Shown: in pieces, positions 7,030-14,447 of the stretch
How positions within the stretch are numbered: the stretch's first letter is position 1
Layout: each line of letters begins with the position of its first letter
From: Azonexaceae bacterium
GTDB taxonomy: Bacteria > Pseudomonadota > Gammaproteobacteria > Burkholderiales > Rhodocyclaceae
Length of the DNA stretch: 17,913 nucleotides
Reading direction: 5' to 3'
NCBI GenBank assembly: GCA_009469665.1
Contig: SSTB01000189.1
Location: 1-17,913, forward strand
The notes under the pieces: generated by a model
Told to the model about the DNA's origin: nothing
Database searches by the model: none
Seen by the model: only the letters and a program-made list of their open reading frames with translations
Position numbers and translations under genes: made by a program

Positions 7030-7776
7030 ATGGCTTTCCTCAATGACTCGGCCCTGCCGCTCTCGCTGCTTCAGTTCTACGCCACCTCGCCCTACCCGTG
7101 CAGCTATTTGCCGGACCGGCAGGCCCGCTCCCAGGTCGCCACCCCCACCCACCTGATCGACAGCGATGTGTATGGCGAACTCGTTCGTCTAGGCTTTCGC
7201 CGCAGCGGCATCTTCACCTACCGCCCCTGGTGCGACCATTGCCGGGCCTGCATCCCGGTGCGCCTGCGCATCGCCGATTTCGCCCCGGACCGCGCCCAGC
7301 GCCGCGCCCTCAAGCGCCACATAAGCCTTGCTGTACGGGAACTGCCCCTGGTCTTTATCGACGAGCATTACGCCCTCTACACCCGCTACCAGAACGCCCG
7401 CCACGCAGGAGGCGGCATGGACGAGGACAGCCACGAGCAATACGCCCATTTCCTGCTGCAAAGTCGCGTCGATACCCGTCTGGTTGAATTTTCAGACACC
7501 ATGGCACCACGCATGGTAAGTGTCATCGACGTCTTGAAGGACGGACTTTCCTCCGTCTACACTTTCTACGACCCCGATGTCGCTGGCGCCAGTTTCGGCA
7601 CCTACAACATCGCCTGGCAAGCCAGCCGCTGCGCCGCCCTGGGTCTGCCCTACCTTTACCTTGGCTACTGGATCGCAGCGAGCCGCAAGATGGCGTACAA
7701 GGCGCGCTTCCGTCCTCTGGAGGGGTTCATTGACGGGCAATGGCAGCCGATGGACCCCTTGCCGAAAATCCGTTGA
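7030..7776 (+). CDS. bpt: Aspartate/glutamate leucyltransferase (Bpt; arginyltransferase-like family)
   Basis: 248 aa. The N-terminal domain has the cysteine motif [13 protein letters not shown] (about residues 66-78) and the C-terminal domain has FGTYNIAW and [24 protein letters not shown], as in the ATE/Bpt family. Bacterial Bpt attaches Leu from Leu-tRNA to proteins starting with Asp or Glu, making them ClpS-ClpAP substrates. It works in the same pathway as Aat, encoded one base upstream, a common pairing in Betaproteobacteria. The start ATG at 7030 is preceded by GGCG only; coupling to aat translation is likely. Older annotation would call this an arginyl-tRNA-protein transferase. Confidence 0.94.
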   Translation: MAFLNDSALPLSLLQFYATSPYPCSYLPDRQARSQVATPTHLIDSDVYGELVRLGFRRSGIFTYRPWCDHCRACIPVRLRIADFAPDRAQRRALKRHISLAVRELPLVFIDEHYALYTRYQNARHAGGGMDEDSHEQYAHFLLQSRVDTRLVEFSDTMAPRMVSVIDVLKDGLSSVYTFYDPDVAGASFGTYNIAWQASRCAALGLPYLYLGYWIAASRKMAYKARFRPLEGFIDGQWQPMDPLPKIR

Positions 7777-7793
7777 TAAGCCATTCCTCGCAG

Positions 7794-7821
7794 TTCGCCG
7801 ACTCCCGCGACGGAGTACAAT
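7794..7821 (+). promoter_or_regulatory. Putative promoter of the first secreted paralog
   Basis: TACAAT (7816-7821, 5/6 to consensus) is preceded at 16 bases by a weak -35, TTCGCC (7794-7799). The predicted start near 7828 leaves a leader of about 44 bases with the AGGAA ribosome site at 7859-7863, 8 bases before the ATG at 7872. Confidence 0.45.
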
Positions 7822-7871
7822 CCATAGAGCATGAGACTGCATTCACTCTTTCCCTTTCAGGAAGTCCGTCC

Positions 7872-8414
7872 ATGAAGCCCCTGCCCGCCGCACTTACACT
7901 CATCGCGTGCCTTACCCTCCCTGGTGGCGCCCTGGCCGTCGACGCCTGCGCACTTATTGCCGCACAAGAGGCCGCAGCCATCGCTGGGGCAGCCCTGCCC
8001 GAAAACTACCACATGGGCGCGCGTCCCGGAGCTGCTGCGGCCCAGCCCCAGGCATCGGTATGCGGCTGGTTCCCACAGCAATACCGCTATGGTGTGGAAG
8101 AAGACCCGCCGGAAAGCGGAGTTCTGCTCACCCTGCGCAACATGCAGTCCCCGGCAGAGGCCCGTGCCTTGTTTGAGCGGGGCAACCAGATGGCCGGCAA
8201 AGTGAACACCCCCGGCAGATCCGGGGCTGCCGTCCCCATTACGGGGATAGGGGATACGGCCAATCTCATTCGCCAGCCACTGAATGGAAACTACGTCCTG
8301 ACCCTGAAATTCCTCAAGGGTGCCGCGATTGCCTATATCCAGGTCTGGACTCGGGACGCTTCTGCCGGTGACACCTTGATCAAGGTCGCCAAGCAGATGG
8401 CAAGCAAGCTGTAA
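7872..8414 (+). CDS. Secreted protein of unknown function, paralog of the protein at 11291-11851
   Basis: 180 aa. An N-terminal signal peptide (MKPLPAALTLIACLTLPGGALA) probably ends at residue 22, so the mature protein starts VDACALIAAQEAAAIAG. The C-x-L-(I/L)-x3-E-A-A-A opening resembles several secreted or lipoprotein domains of unknown function (for example actinobacterial DUF3558), but I do not claim membership. Cys26 and Cys64 (in SVCGWFP) are 38 residues apart, as in the paralog, and may form a disulfide. Blocks shared with the paralog include LPEN, VCGWFP, PPE-x-GV-x-LT, GIG, TLKFLKGA and the AGD-x2-IK-x-AKQ tail. The frame is open upstream from 7740, but the AGGAA site and signal peptide fix the ATG at 7872. 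A lipobox-like LIAC at 10-13 is noted but comes too early to favour. Function unknown; periplasmic ligand binding is a guess. Confidence 0.8.
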   Translation: MKPLPAALTLIACLTLPGGALAVDACALIAAQEAAAIAGAALPENYHMGARPGAAAAQPQASVCGWFPQQYRYGVEEDPPESGVLLTLRNMQSPAEARALFERGNQMAGKVNTPGRSGAAVPITGIGDTANLIRQPLNGNYVLTLKFLKGAAIAYIQVWTRDASAGDTLIKVAKQMASKL

Positions 8415-8474
8415 GCCCCCGAACGGCCACGGGATAAACTTCCGCGGCGTTTCACGTCGGGGGCCGTGATTTTT
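8415..8474 (+). terminator. Possible terminator after the first secreted paralog
   Basis: GCCCCCGA (8415-8422) directly after the stop codon pairs with TCGGGGGC (8457-8464). A run of five T follows at 8470-8474. The loop of 34 bases is long and five bases separate stem and T-run, so termination is plausible but not certain. Confidence 0.45.
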
Positions 8475-8834
8475 CGACGCTCGCCCCTACGGCCGGTACA
8501 TGGGTGCATGTTCAAAGCGAGAAGCACGACCATGGCGCGGATCATGACGAGCGTTGGCAACGCCGGGCGGATGCCGGTGGTCATGACATGAGCGAGTGCG
8601 AAAGGAATTTTCACCGGCTCCCACGGCAGGCCGCGGGCTATTGTCATTGACATCAATGTCCGCCACATGTTGTCCTTGGAACGGATTCGCCGATATGGCC
8701 AGCGCCAAACATGCTTCAGCCCCTCCTGAGAACGAACAGAGTAGTCCCGCTTGCACCCAACACGCGCTCATCGTGCAGAGCGCAACTGGGGCAATAGCGG
8801 CAGGGGTACGGCCCACGCTGTCGAAAAACACGTC
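8475..8834. other. 360-bp stretch without a recognised gene
   Basis: No convincing coding region is seen between the terminator-like hairpin and the GGDEF-EAL start. It contains a dyad CATTGA-CA-TCAATG (8645-8658), within which TTGACA (8647-8652) is a perfect -35 hexamer but lacks a good -10 at 16-18 bases. The 8-bp palindrome GTCATGAC lies near 8580. Minus-strand frames here run to about 115 codons but look like no known family. Part of it is presumably the promoter region of the GGDEF-EAL gene. Confidence 0.4.
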
Positions 8835-11294
8835 TTGAGCCTACGCACCCGCATCCTTCTCCTGGTCCTGGCAGCGTCGTTGCTGCCCATGCTCACGGTG
8901 GCCTGGATGTTATTCAAGTATCGGGCCGAGACCTTGGCTCTGGCACAAGCCGACCTCGGTCACCGCGCCCGGGCCGTTGCAGACGAACTAGATGGCCGGG
9001 TCGCTGCGACCGGACAGCTGCTTTTCGGCCTGGGGCGTGTTCCCCTGCTGGATGAAGACGACCCTGCGCGCTGCTCTGCCTTTCTGGCCGACGTCCTGAA
9101 GGAGCGCCCCCAATATACTGGGCTGCTGACCATCCGCCCCGACGGCCAATTGCATTGCGATTCCCTGCGTACCGGCCGCAAACTCGATCTGCGCGACCGC
9201 GACTACTTTCGCCGCGCCCTCGTCTCCCGGGGTCCGGTGGCCGAACTGGTCATCGGCCGCCTGACGGGCAAAGGCGTGCTACAGGTAGCCTACCCGGTGC
9301 GGGAAGCCGATGGCGGCCTGAAGTACATTCTTCTGGCCTCCCTCGACATGGAAATCTTCGGTCGGGACATCGCTCGCACCCTGCCTTACGGTGCCATGCA
9401 TCTCCAGGTGTGGAATGGCGACGCTTCGGTGATCCTCGACTACGGCAACGACCCGGCCGGTCGCCTGGCAGTCGACGCGGCAGCCCACAGCCTGATGTTG
9501 TCACCTGCCGAGGGCACCACCCGCCTGCCCACAAGAGACGGCCCAAGGCTCTGGGCCAAGGCCCTCCTATCGCGCTATGGGGATACAGGTGTCGGCGTCG
9601 CCCTGGTTGCCCCGGAAGCCTCTCTCAGCGCCAGGGCTGTCCGGCAGTCGCGCGAATCCGCCGTCATCCTGGTGCTTCTGGGATTCGCCTGTCTCGCCGT
9701 GGCTATCGCCTTTGCCGAAGTCGCGGTCCGCCGACAAACCGCCCGCCTCATGGCTGCCATCTCCCGCCTCGACGGGGGCGACTATCGCCCCCAGATCGGG
9801 GCGCCGTATCCACGGGGTGAAATCGGCCAAGTCATGCAAGCCCTCGATCGCCTAGCCGACTCCCTCGCCCAGCAACGCCTGGAAATCGCCCGCAATACCG
9901 AAGCCCTGGAACACCAGGCCCGCGTCGACGCGCTGACCCAACTGGCCAACCGCCACCAGCTTGCCGAGCGCCTGGCGCAGACCCTGGCCCAGGCACGACG
10001 TTCCACGCGCATCGCTGCAGTCATGCTTCTCGACCTGGACCGCTTCAAGACCATCAATGACAGCCTGGGCCACAGTCAGGGAGACCGCCTGCTGCAGGCG
10101 GTAGCCAAGCGCCTCAAGGGCTGTGTGCGTGCGGACGATACCGTCGCCCGCCTGGGTGGCGACGAATTCGTCGTCGTCCTGGCCGACATGGCCGAGGTGG
10201 ACGACATCGTCCCGGTGGCGCGCAAAATCCTCGAGGCCCTGGCAGTTCCCGTCGACATCGGGGCCCAGGCCCTTTCCGTCGGATCAAGCCTGGGAATCGC
10301 CGTCTTCCCGCGGGACGGCGATTCGGCCGCGGCCCTGTTGCAGTACGCCGACACCGCCATGTACGAGGCCAAGGCGCAGGGCGGCAATGCCATGGCTTTC
10401 TTTTCGCCGGAGATGAAGGCAGCTATCACGGCGCGCCTGGAAATCGAAGCCGGCCTGCGCCGTGCCCTGGATCAGAAGGAACTCCGCGTTCATTACCAAC
10501 CCATCGTCGATGCCGCCACTGGCCGCGTCGTCGGGGCAGAAGCGCTGGTGCGCTGGCAGCATCCTCAGGAAGGACTGATATCGCCCCTGAGTTTCATTCC
10601 GGTCGCGGAAGAAACTGGCCTCATCTTGCCCCTGGGCGCCTGGGTCATGGCAGAAGCCTGCCACCAGGCAAGGGCCTGGCAGGAGCTCCGACTCGGCGAT
10701 ATCCCCGTCTCTGTGAATCTCTCTGCCCGCCAGTTCGGAGTTCCCCATCTGGAAGACACGGTGCTCAAGGCGCTCGGGGACTCGGGCCTTCCTCCGCGAC
10801 TGCTACAACTGGAAATTACCGAAAGCTGCCTCCTGGAGCAGTTCGCCTACGCCCAAGCTGCGGTCACCAGTCTGGTCCAGCGTGGAGTGAGCTTTGCCAT
10901 AGATGATTTCGGAACCGGCTACGCCTCTCTCAGCCAATTGAAGCGCTTTCCTGTAGCCCAACTGAAGATTGACCGCAGCTTCGTCCAGGGCATCGGTTCC
11001 GGCAGCAGCGACGATGTCCTGGTCGAAGCCGTCCTCGCCCTGGCCGGCCGACTTGGACTGAAGACCGTCGCCGAAGGCGTGGAGAGCGCCGCGCAGCAGA
11101 AATTCCTCTCCTGGGCCGGCTGCGAACGCTTGCAGGGCTTCCTTTTCGCCTCACCGCTACCGCCGGAGGACTTCATTGCCTTCGTTCGCCGTTGCAACAG
11201 TCCGTCCCATGGCGGCGCGCTGGACGGGCCGCAAGCACTTGCGGACGCCACCCTGGAAGCCCCTCTCTCACCTCTCAAAGGAGACCCACTATGA
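8835..11294 (+). CDS. Membrane-bound Cache-like sensor with tandem GGDEF-EAL domains (c-di-GMP synthesis/hydrolysis)
   Basis: 819 aa from the TTG at 8835; an in-frame TTG at 8751 would add 28 polar residues, which I judge unlikely. Order: transmembrane helix 7-26; periplasmic sensor of about 245 residues with the Cache-like DRDYFRRAL motif near 121-129; transmembrane helix about 275-297; HAMP-like linker; GGDEF domain with the full GGDEF site (441-445) and an RxxD inhibitory site RADD (432-435); EAL domain with EAL (569-571), NLSARQF, EITES, DDFGTG (690-695), LKID and AEGVES. Both catalytic sites look complete, so it could make or degrade c-di-GMP depending on signal. The last 30 residues are a low-complexity tail that spans the ribosome site of the next gene; stop and next start overlap (ATGA). 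It is flanked by two paralogous secreted proteins. Confidence 0.9.
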   Translation: MSLRTRILLLVLAASLLPMLTVAWMLFKYRAETLALAQADLGHRARAVADELDGRVAATGQLLFGLGRVPLLDEDDPARCSAFLADVLKERPQYTGLLTIRPDGQLHCDSLRTGRKLDLRDRDYFRRALVSRGPVAELVIGRLTGKGVLQVAYPVREADGGLKYILLASLDMEIFGRDIARTLPYGAMHLQVWNGDASVILDYGNDPAGRLAVDAAAHSLMLSPAEGTTRLPTRDGPRLWAKALLSRYGDTGVGVALVAPEASLSARAVRQSRESAVILVLLGFACLAVAIAFAEVAVRRQTARLMAAISRLDGGDYRPQIGAPYPRGEIGQVMQALDRLADSLAQQRLEIARNTEALEHQARVDALTQLANRHQLAERLAQTLAQARRSTRIAAVMLLDLDRFKTINDSLGHSQGDRLLQAVAKRLKGCVRADDTVARLGGDEFVVVLADMAEVDDIVPVARKILEALAVPVDIGAQALSVGSSLGIAVFPRDGDSAAALLQYADTAMYEAKAQGGNAMAFFSPEMKAAITARLEIEAGLRRALDQKELRVHYQPIVDAATGRVVGAEALVRWQHPQEGLISPLSFIPVAEETGLILPLGAWVMAEACHQARAWQELRLGDIPVSVNLSARQFGVPHLEDTVLKALGDSGLPPRLLQLEITESCLLEQFAYAQAAVTSLVQRGVSFAIDDFGTGYASLSQLKRFPVAQLKIDRSFVQGIGSGSSDDVLVEAVLALAGRLGLKTVAEGVESAAQQKFLSWAGCERLQGFLFASPLPPEDFIAFVRRCNSPSHGGALDGPQALADATLEAPLSPLKGDPL

Positions 11295-11851
11295 TCCGAC
11301 TTGCCACACTTCTCGCGACACCTCTGCTCCTCACAGCATCGCTTCTCGCCTCCGCAGACGCCGCGGCTGCCAACGCCTGTTCCCTGATGACCTCCCAGGA
11401 TGCTGCCGCCCTCGCGGGCGCCAACCTGCCTGAGAACTTCAAGGCCGAAACCGCACCCACCGCCCAAAACGGGCGCGATCACACCACCGTCTGCGGCTGG
11501 TTCCCCAAAGGGTATGACCTGCGCAGTGCCGAGGCGCCGCCTGAGGCCGGGGTCCAACTCACCGTCCACACCCTCGGGTCGGCGGCTGATGCGAAGTCGT
11601 TTCACACCAACGCTGCGGAAATGACGCGCGAGATGGCCAAGTCCGGCCCTCTTGCCGCAAAGATCAGCACCCCGGCCGGGATAGGAGAAAGCGCCATACT
11701 CGATACCAAGACGCTCGGCGGCAATGCCCAGGTGGCCACGTTGAAGTTCTTGAAAGGCGCCAACGCCCTGCAAATCCAGGCCTGGACCAAAGGCCCTGGC
11801 GCTGGCGACATCGCCATCAAAGCGGCAAAACAGGTTGCCGGCAGGCTGTAG
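11291..11851 (+). CDS. Secreted protein of unknown function, paralog of the protein at 7872-8414, coupled to the GGDEF-EAL gene
   Basis: 186 aa with a signal peptide (MIRLATLLATPLLLTASLLA), cleavage near residue 25-27. The mature start ANACSLMTSQDAAALAGANL lines up with the upstream paralog. Cys30 and Cys68 (TVCGWFP) have the same 38-residue spacing. The C-terminal half shares TLKFLKGA, Q-x-WT and AGD-x2-IK-x-AKQ. A strong AAAGGAGA ribosome site lies inside the end of the GGDEF-EAL gene and the ATG overlaps its stop codon by 4 bp, so the two are co-translated. Translational coupling suggests that this protein acts with the periplasmic sensor domain of that enzyme, perhaps by presenting a ligand; this is inference. 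No membrane anchor or enzyme motif is seen. Confidence 0.82.
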   Translation: MIRLATLLATPLLLTASLLASADAAAANACSLMTSQDAAALAGANLPENFKAETAPTAQNGRDHTTVCGWFPKGYDLRSAEAPPEAGVQLTVHTLGSAADAKSFHTNAAEMTREMAKSGPLAAKISTPAGIGESAILDTKTLGGNAQVATLKFLKGANALQIQAWTKGPGAGDIAIKAAKQVAGRL

Positions 11852-12112
11852 AGTCAATTTGCCCGCTTCCCGGTTACGCGACCTGGGTGGCCGATGGACT
11901 CGTTCTCCATAACCGACCGGACGATGCGCTCCCGTGCCGCTCCCTGATGTCGTGCACATGCCTGATCCCCTGTGGCCCGAGACCGAGATCCCCCTTCCTC
12001 GGCTGCGGAAGTCCGCCAAGCCCGAATCCGTCGCGATACGCAGCACGGACGCGATTGCCCCGCACCCGGCGCTGGCGGGGATTGTGGCAAGGCCGCGCCC
12101 CAAACCCCGGTG
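11852..12112. other. Gene-free stretch upstream of lysS promoter
   Basis: The gap between the second secreted paralog and the lysS start is 345 bp in all. I see no coding region with known features. One stem is visible, CCCCGC (12059-12064) with GCGGGG (12076-12081), without a T-run on either strand. No clear terminator for the upstream operon was found. Overlapping frames on both strands are GC-driven shadows. Confidence 0.4.
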
Positions 12113-12141
12113 GTGACACGCGATAGTCCATGTGCCACAAT
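12113..12141 (+). promoter_or_regulatory. lysS: Putative lysS promoter
   Basis: GTGACA (12113-12118, 5/6) and CACAAT (12136-12141, 4/6) are spaced by exactly 17 bases. The predicted start near 12148 gives a leader of about 49 bases. No Shine-Dalgarno precedes the ATG at 12197. Confidence 0.55.
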
Positions 12142-12196
12142 CGCCGCCCCGGCGGCCCTGGCCCTTCCTGCGCATTATTTGCCCCCTGACCCCATC

Positions 12197-13699
12197 ATGA
12201 CCGACAAGACCACCGCCCCCGCCCCCCAGGACGAAAACCACATCATCGCCGAGCGTCGAGCCAAGCTCGCCGAGTGGCGCCAGACCGGCAAGGCCTTCCC
12301 CAACGATTTCCAGCGGGAGAACACCGCCACCAAGTTGCTGGAAGCCTATGGCGAAAAATCTACCGAGGAGTTGGAGGGCCTGCCCGTCGAGGTCAAGGTG
12401 GCCGGCCGCATGATGCTGAAGCGCGTCATGGGCAAGGCTTCCTTCGCCACCCTCCAGGACGTTTCCGGGCGCATCCAGATCTACGTGGCCCGCGACAAGG
12501 TGGGCGAGGACACCTACGCCGCCTTCAAGACTTGGGACCTGGGCGACATCCTCGGCGTGGTCGGCACCCTGATGAAGACCAAGACCGGTGAGCTGACCAT
12601 CCAGGCCAGCGAGGTGCGCCTGCTGACCAAGTCCCTGCGCCCGCTGCCGGACAAGTTCCACGGCCTCGCCGACCAGGAGATGAAATACCGCCAGCGCTAC
12701 GTCGACCTCATCATGAACGAGGAGACCCGCGCCACCTTCCGTGCCCGCAGCGCCATCGTCACCTCGATCCGCAATTACATGACGAGCCACCACTTCATGG
12801 AAGTGGAGACGCCCATGATGCACCCCATTCCCGGCGGCGCCGCGGCCAAGCCCTTCGTCACCCACCACAACGCCCTGGACATGCAGCAGTTCCTGCGCAT
12901 CGCCCCGGAGCTGTACCTGAAGCGCCTGGTGGTGGGCGGTTTCGAGAAGGTCTTCGAGATCAACCGCAACTTCCGCAATGAAGGCCTCAGCCCCCGCCAC
13001 AACCCCGAATTCACCATGATGGAGTTCTACGAGGCCTATGCCGACTACCAGAGCCTCATGGACTTCACCGAGGGCCTCCTGCGCCACGCCGCCCGCGAGG
13101 CCCTGGGCAAGGAAGTGTTCGAGTACCAGGGCCGCGTGCTGGACCTTTCCAAGCCATTCCACCGCCTGACCATTCTTCAGGCCATCCAGAAGGAACACCC
13201 GGAATTCACGGACGCGCAGCTCGCCGACGCCGAGTTCCTCAAGACCAAGATCAAGGCCTTCGGCGAGCCGGTCAAGCCCGGCGGCCTGGGCAGCCTGCAG
13301 CTGCAGCTCTTCGAAGCCTGCGCCGAAGCCCAGACCTGGGAGCCCACCTTCATCATCGACTACCCGGTGGAAGTGTCCCCCCTGGCCCGCGCCTCCGACA
13401 GCAACCCGGAGATTACCGAACGCTTCGAGCTCTTCATCGTCGGCCGCGAAATCGCCAACGGCTTCTCCGAACTCAACGATGCCGAAGACCAGGCCGCCCG
13501 CTTCGCGGCCCAGGCCCAGGCCAAGGACGCCGGCGACGAGGAAGCCATGTACTACGACGCCGACTTCATCCGCGCCCTGGAATACGGCCTGCCCCCCACC
13601 GGCGGCTGCGGCATCGGCATCGACCGCCTGATCATGCTGCTCACCGACAGCCCGGCCATTCGGGATGTGATTCTCTTCCCCCAGATGCGCCCGGAGTAA
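12197..13699 (+). CDS. lysS: Lysyl-tRNA synthetase, class II
   Basis: 500 aa, the usual length for bacterial LysRS. The N-terminal OB-fold anticodon-binding domain covers about residues 60-150 ([23 protein letters not shown]). The class II core shows motif 1 around [18 protein letters not shown], motif 2 as [20 protein letters not shown], and motif 3 as [17 protein letters not shown] followed by [13 protein letters not shown] at the C-terminus. It charges tRNA-Lys with lysine in the cytoplasm. The frame extends upstream to 11972, but that part is unlike LysRS and crosses the promoter; the ATG at 12197 begins [24 protein letters not shown], the usual beginning. It is probably a single-gene transcript. 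Confidence 0.97.
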   Translation: MTDKTTAPAPQDENHIIAERRAKLAEWRQTGKAFPNDFQRENTATKLLEAYGEKSTEELEGLPVEVKVAGRMMLKRVMGKASFATLQDVSGRIQIYVARDKVGEDTYAAFKTWDLGDILGVVGTLMKTKTGELTIQASEVRLLTKSLRPLPDKFHGLADQEMKYRQRYVDLIMNEETRATFRARSAIVTSIRNYMTSHHFMEVETPMMHPIPGGAAAKPFVTHHNALDMQQFLRIAPELYLKRLVVGGFEKVFEINRNFRNEGLSPRHNPEFTMMEFYEAYADYQSLMDFTEGLLRHAAREALGKEVFEYQGRVLDLSKPFHRLTILQAIQKEHPEFTDAQLADAEFLKTKIKAFGEPVKPGGLGSLQLQLFEACAEAQTWEPTFIIDYPVEVSPLARASDSNPEITERFELFIVGREIANGFSELNDAEDQAARFAAQAQAKDAGDEEAMYYDADFIRALEYGLPPTGGCGIGIDRLIMLLTDSPAIRDVILFPQMRPE

Positions 13700-13740
13700 T
13701 TCCGGCCGCAGCCCAGCCATGGCTTTGTCGACTTCGCCTC

Positions 13741-13784
13741 GCCGTGCAGATCACACTGCCTTCGGCTCATCTTCGTGCCACGGC
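13741..13784. other. Nested hairpin between lysS and the next gene
   Basis: GCCGTG (13741-13746) pairs with CACGGC (13779-13784); inside, AGAT (13748-13751) pairs with ATCT (13769-13772) and the tip is GCC-TTC-GGC (13758-13766). No T-run follows, so it is a poor terminator. Just before it, TGGCTTTGTCG (13720-13730) is the exact reverse complement of 11 bases inside the large hairpin at 3303-3419, so the two may be degenerate copies of one repeat family. Confidence 0.4.
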
Positions 13785-13811
13785 TGAACCGCGACAGGAA
13801 TTGATCAGTCC

Positions 13812-14303
13812 ATGCAGATCAAACAGATCCAGGTCGCTGCCGACCCCGTTCAAGATCGCCTGTTGCTGCGCATCGGCACGAACACTCAGGAGGAAGTGCG
13901 CGTATTCGTCACCCGGCGCCTCCTAAGGGATCTGTGGCCCCGCCTGATGAACGTCCTGGCCGGCCACCTGGACCGCCCCGCCCCGACCTCGGGTGGCGCA
14001 CCGACCGGCGCCTTCGGCGATCCCTACCGCCTGGACAATCCCAGTCTGCCACTGGGTGCCCAGCCCCTTCTGCCCGGCGAAGCCAAGGTGGAGCCTCACG
14101 GACCGGGCCGCTGCCTGCTGACCCTCAAAGAGCCCCGGGAGCGCAGCTTCTCCCTCGCCCTGGACGCCGACCTCCTCCACGCCCTGTGCGCCATGCTGCG
14201 GGCGGGCGCGGAAAACGCCCAATGGGATCTCGAACTGCCCTACGGAGAGCCATTGCGGACATCCACGGAAAACCGGTCGGCCGCCAACAAGCTTCTGCAT
14301 TGA
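13812..14303 (+). CDS. Conserved hypothetical protein
   Basis: 163 aa, cytoplasmic by appearance (no signal peptide or membrane segment). The N-terminal part reads as beta-strands, MQIKQIQVAADPVQDRLLL, followed by EEVRVFVTRRLLRDLWPRLMNVL, a pattern I associate with short uncharacterised betaproteobacterial proteins. The middle (about 55-95) is Pro/Gly-rich and variable; the C-terminal part (about 100-150) has LTLKEPRERSFSLALDADLLHALCAML. I do not recognise an enzyme motif. The ATG at 13812 is the first of the frame, with a weak AGGAA site about 11 bases upstream. It precedes mnmC by 144 bp, and nothing shows that the two are linked in function. Confidence 0.7.
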   Translation: MQIKQIQVAADPVQDRLLLRIGTNTQEEVRVFVTRRLLRDLWPRLMNVLAGHLDRPAPTSGGAPTGAFGDPYRLDNPSLPLGAQPLLPGEAKVEPHGPGRCLLTLKEPRERSFSLALDADLLHALCAMLRAGAENAQWDLELPYGEPLRTSTENRSAANKLLH

Positions 14304-14382
14304 TGCGGCGGCTGCGCGCATGCCACTGCCCCCGCCCACCATTCGCCCGGAGAGCCCGTCAAAGAGCGGTTCGAGATGGGCT

Positions 14383-14394
14383 TCGACCGGTCGA
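14383..14394. repeat. 12-bp perfect palindrome upstream of mnmC
   Basis: TCGACCGGTCGA is a perfect inverted repeat 53 bases before the mnmC start. The 144-bp gap (14304-14447) holds no gene. In GC-rich DNA such a site may be chance; a role as operator is possible but unsupported. Confidence 0.3.
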
Positions 14395-14447
14395 GCGGTG
14401 GGTGACGAGAAGCACGCCTCATCACGCCCTCCGCGTGCCCCCCGCTG

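Noticed and set aside
7872..7910. Lipoprotein signal (LIAC at residues 10-13) in the first secreted paralog
   Set aside because: The signal would be only 12 residues long, and a second normal cleavage site (ALA-VD) follows. The paralog has no such motif.
8641..8658. FNR/DNR-type box (TTGAC...TCAA)
   Set aside because: The half-sites are only two bases apart, while FNR-type sites need four; shifting the frame gives spacing of six. It is reported only as a dyad.
8333..8668. Minus-strand frame in the gap before the GGDEF-EAL gene
   Set aside because: It has a partly hydrophobic translation, but no family match I recognise, no clear ribosome site, and it runs antisense into the end of the first secreted paralog.
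8596..8838. Plus-strand 80-codon frame starting with GTG
   Set aside because: No ribosome site, composition unlike a folded protein, and it overlaps the start of the GGDEF-EAL gene.
10919..13720. Very long open frame on the minus strand (933 codons)
   Set aside because: It lies antisense to lysS, the second secreted paralog and part of the GGDEF-EAL gene, all of which are well supported. Its translation is Gly/Leu/Val-His low-complexity text typical of the mirror frame of GC-rich genes.
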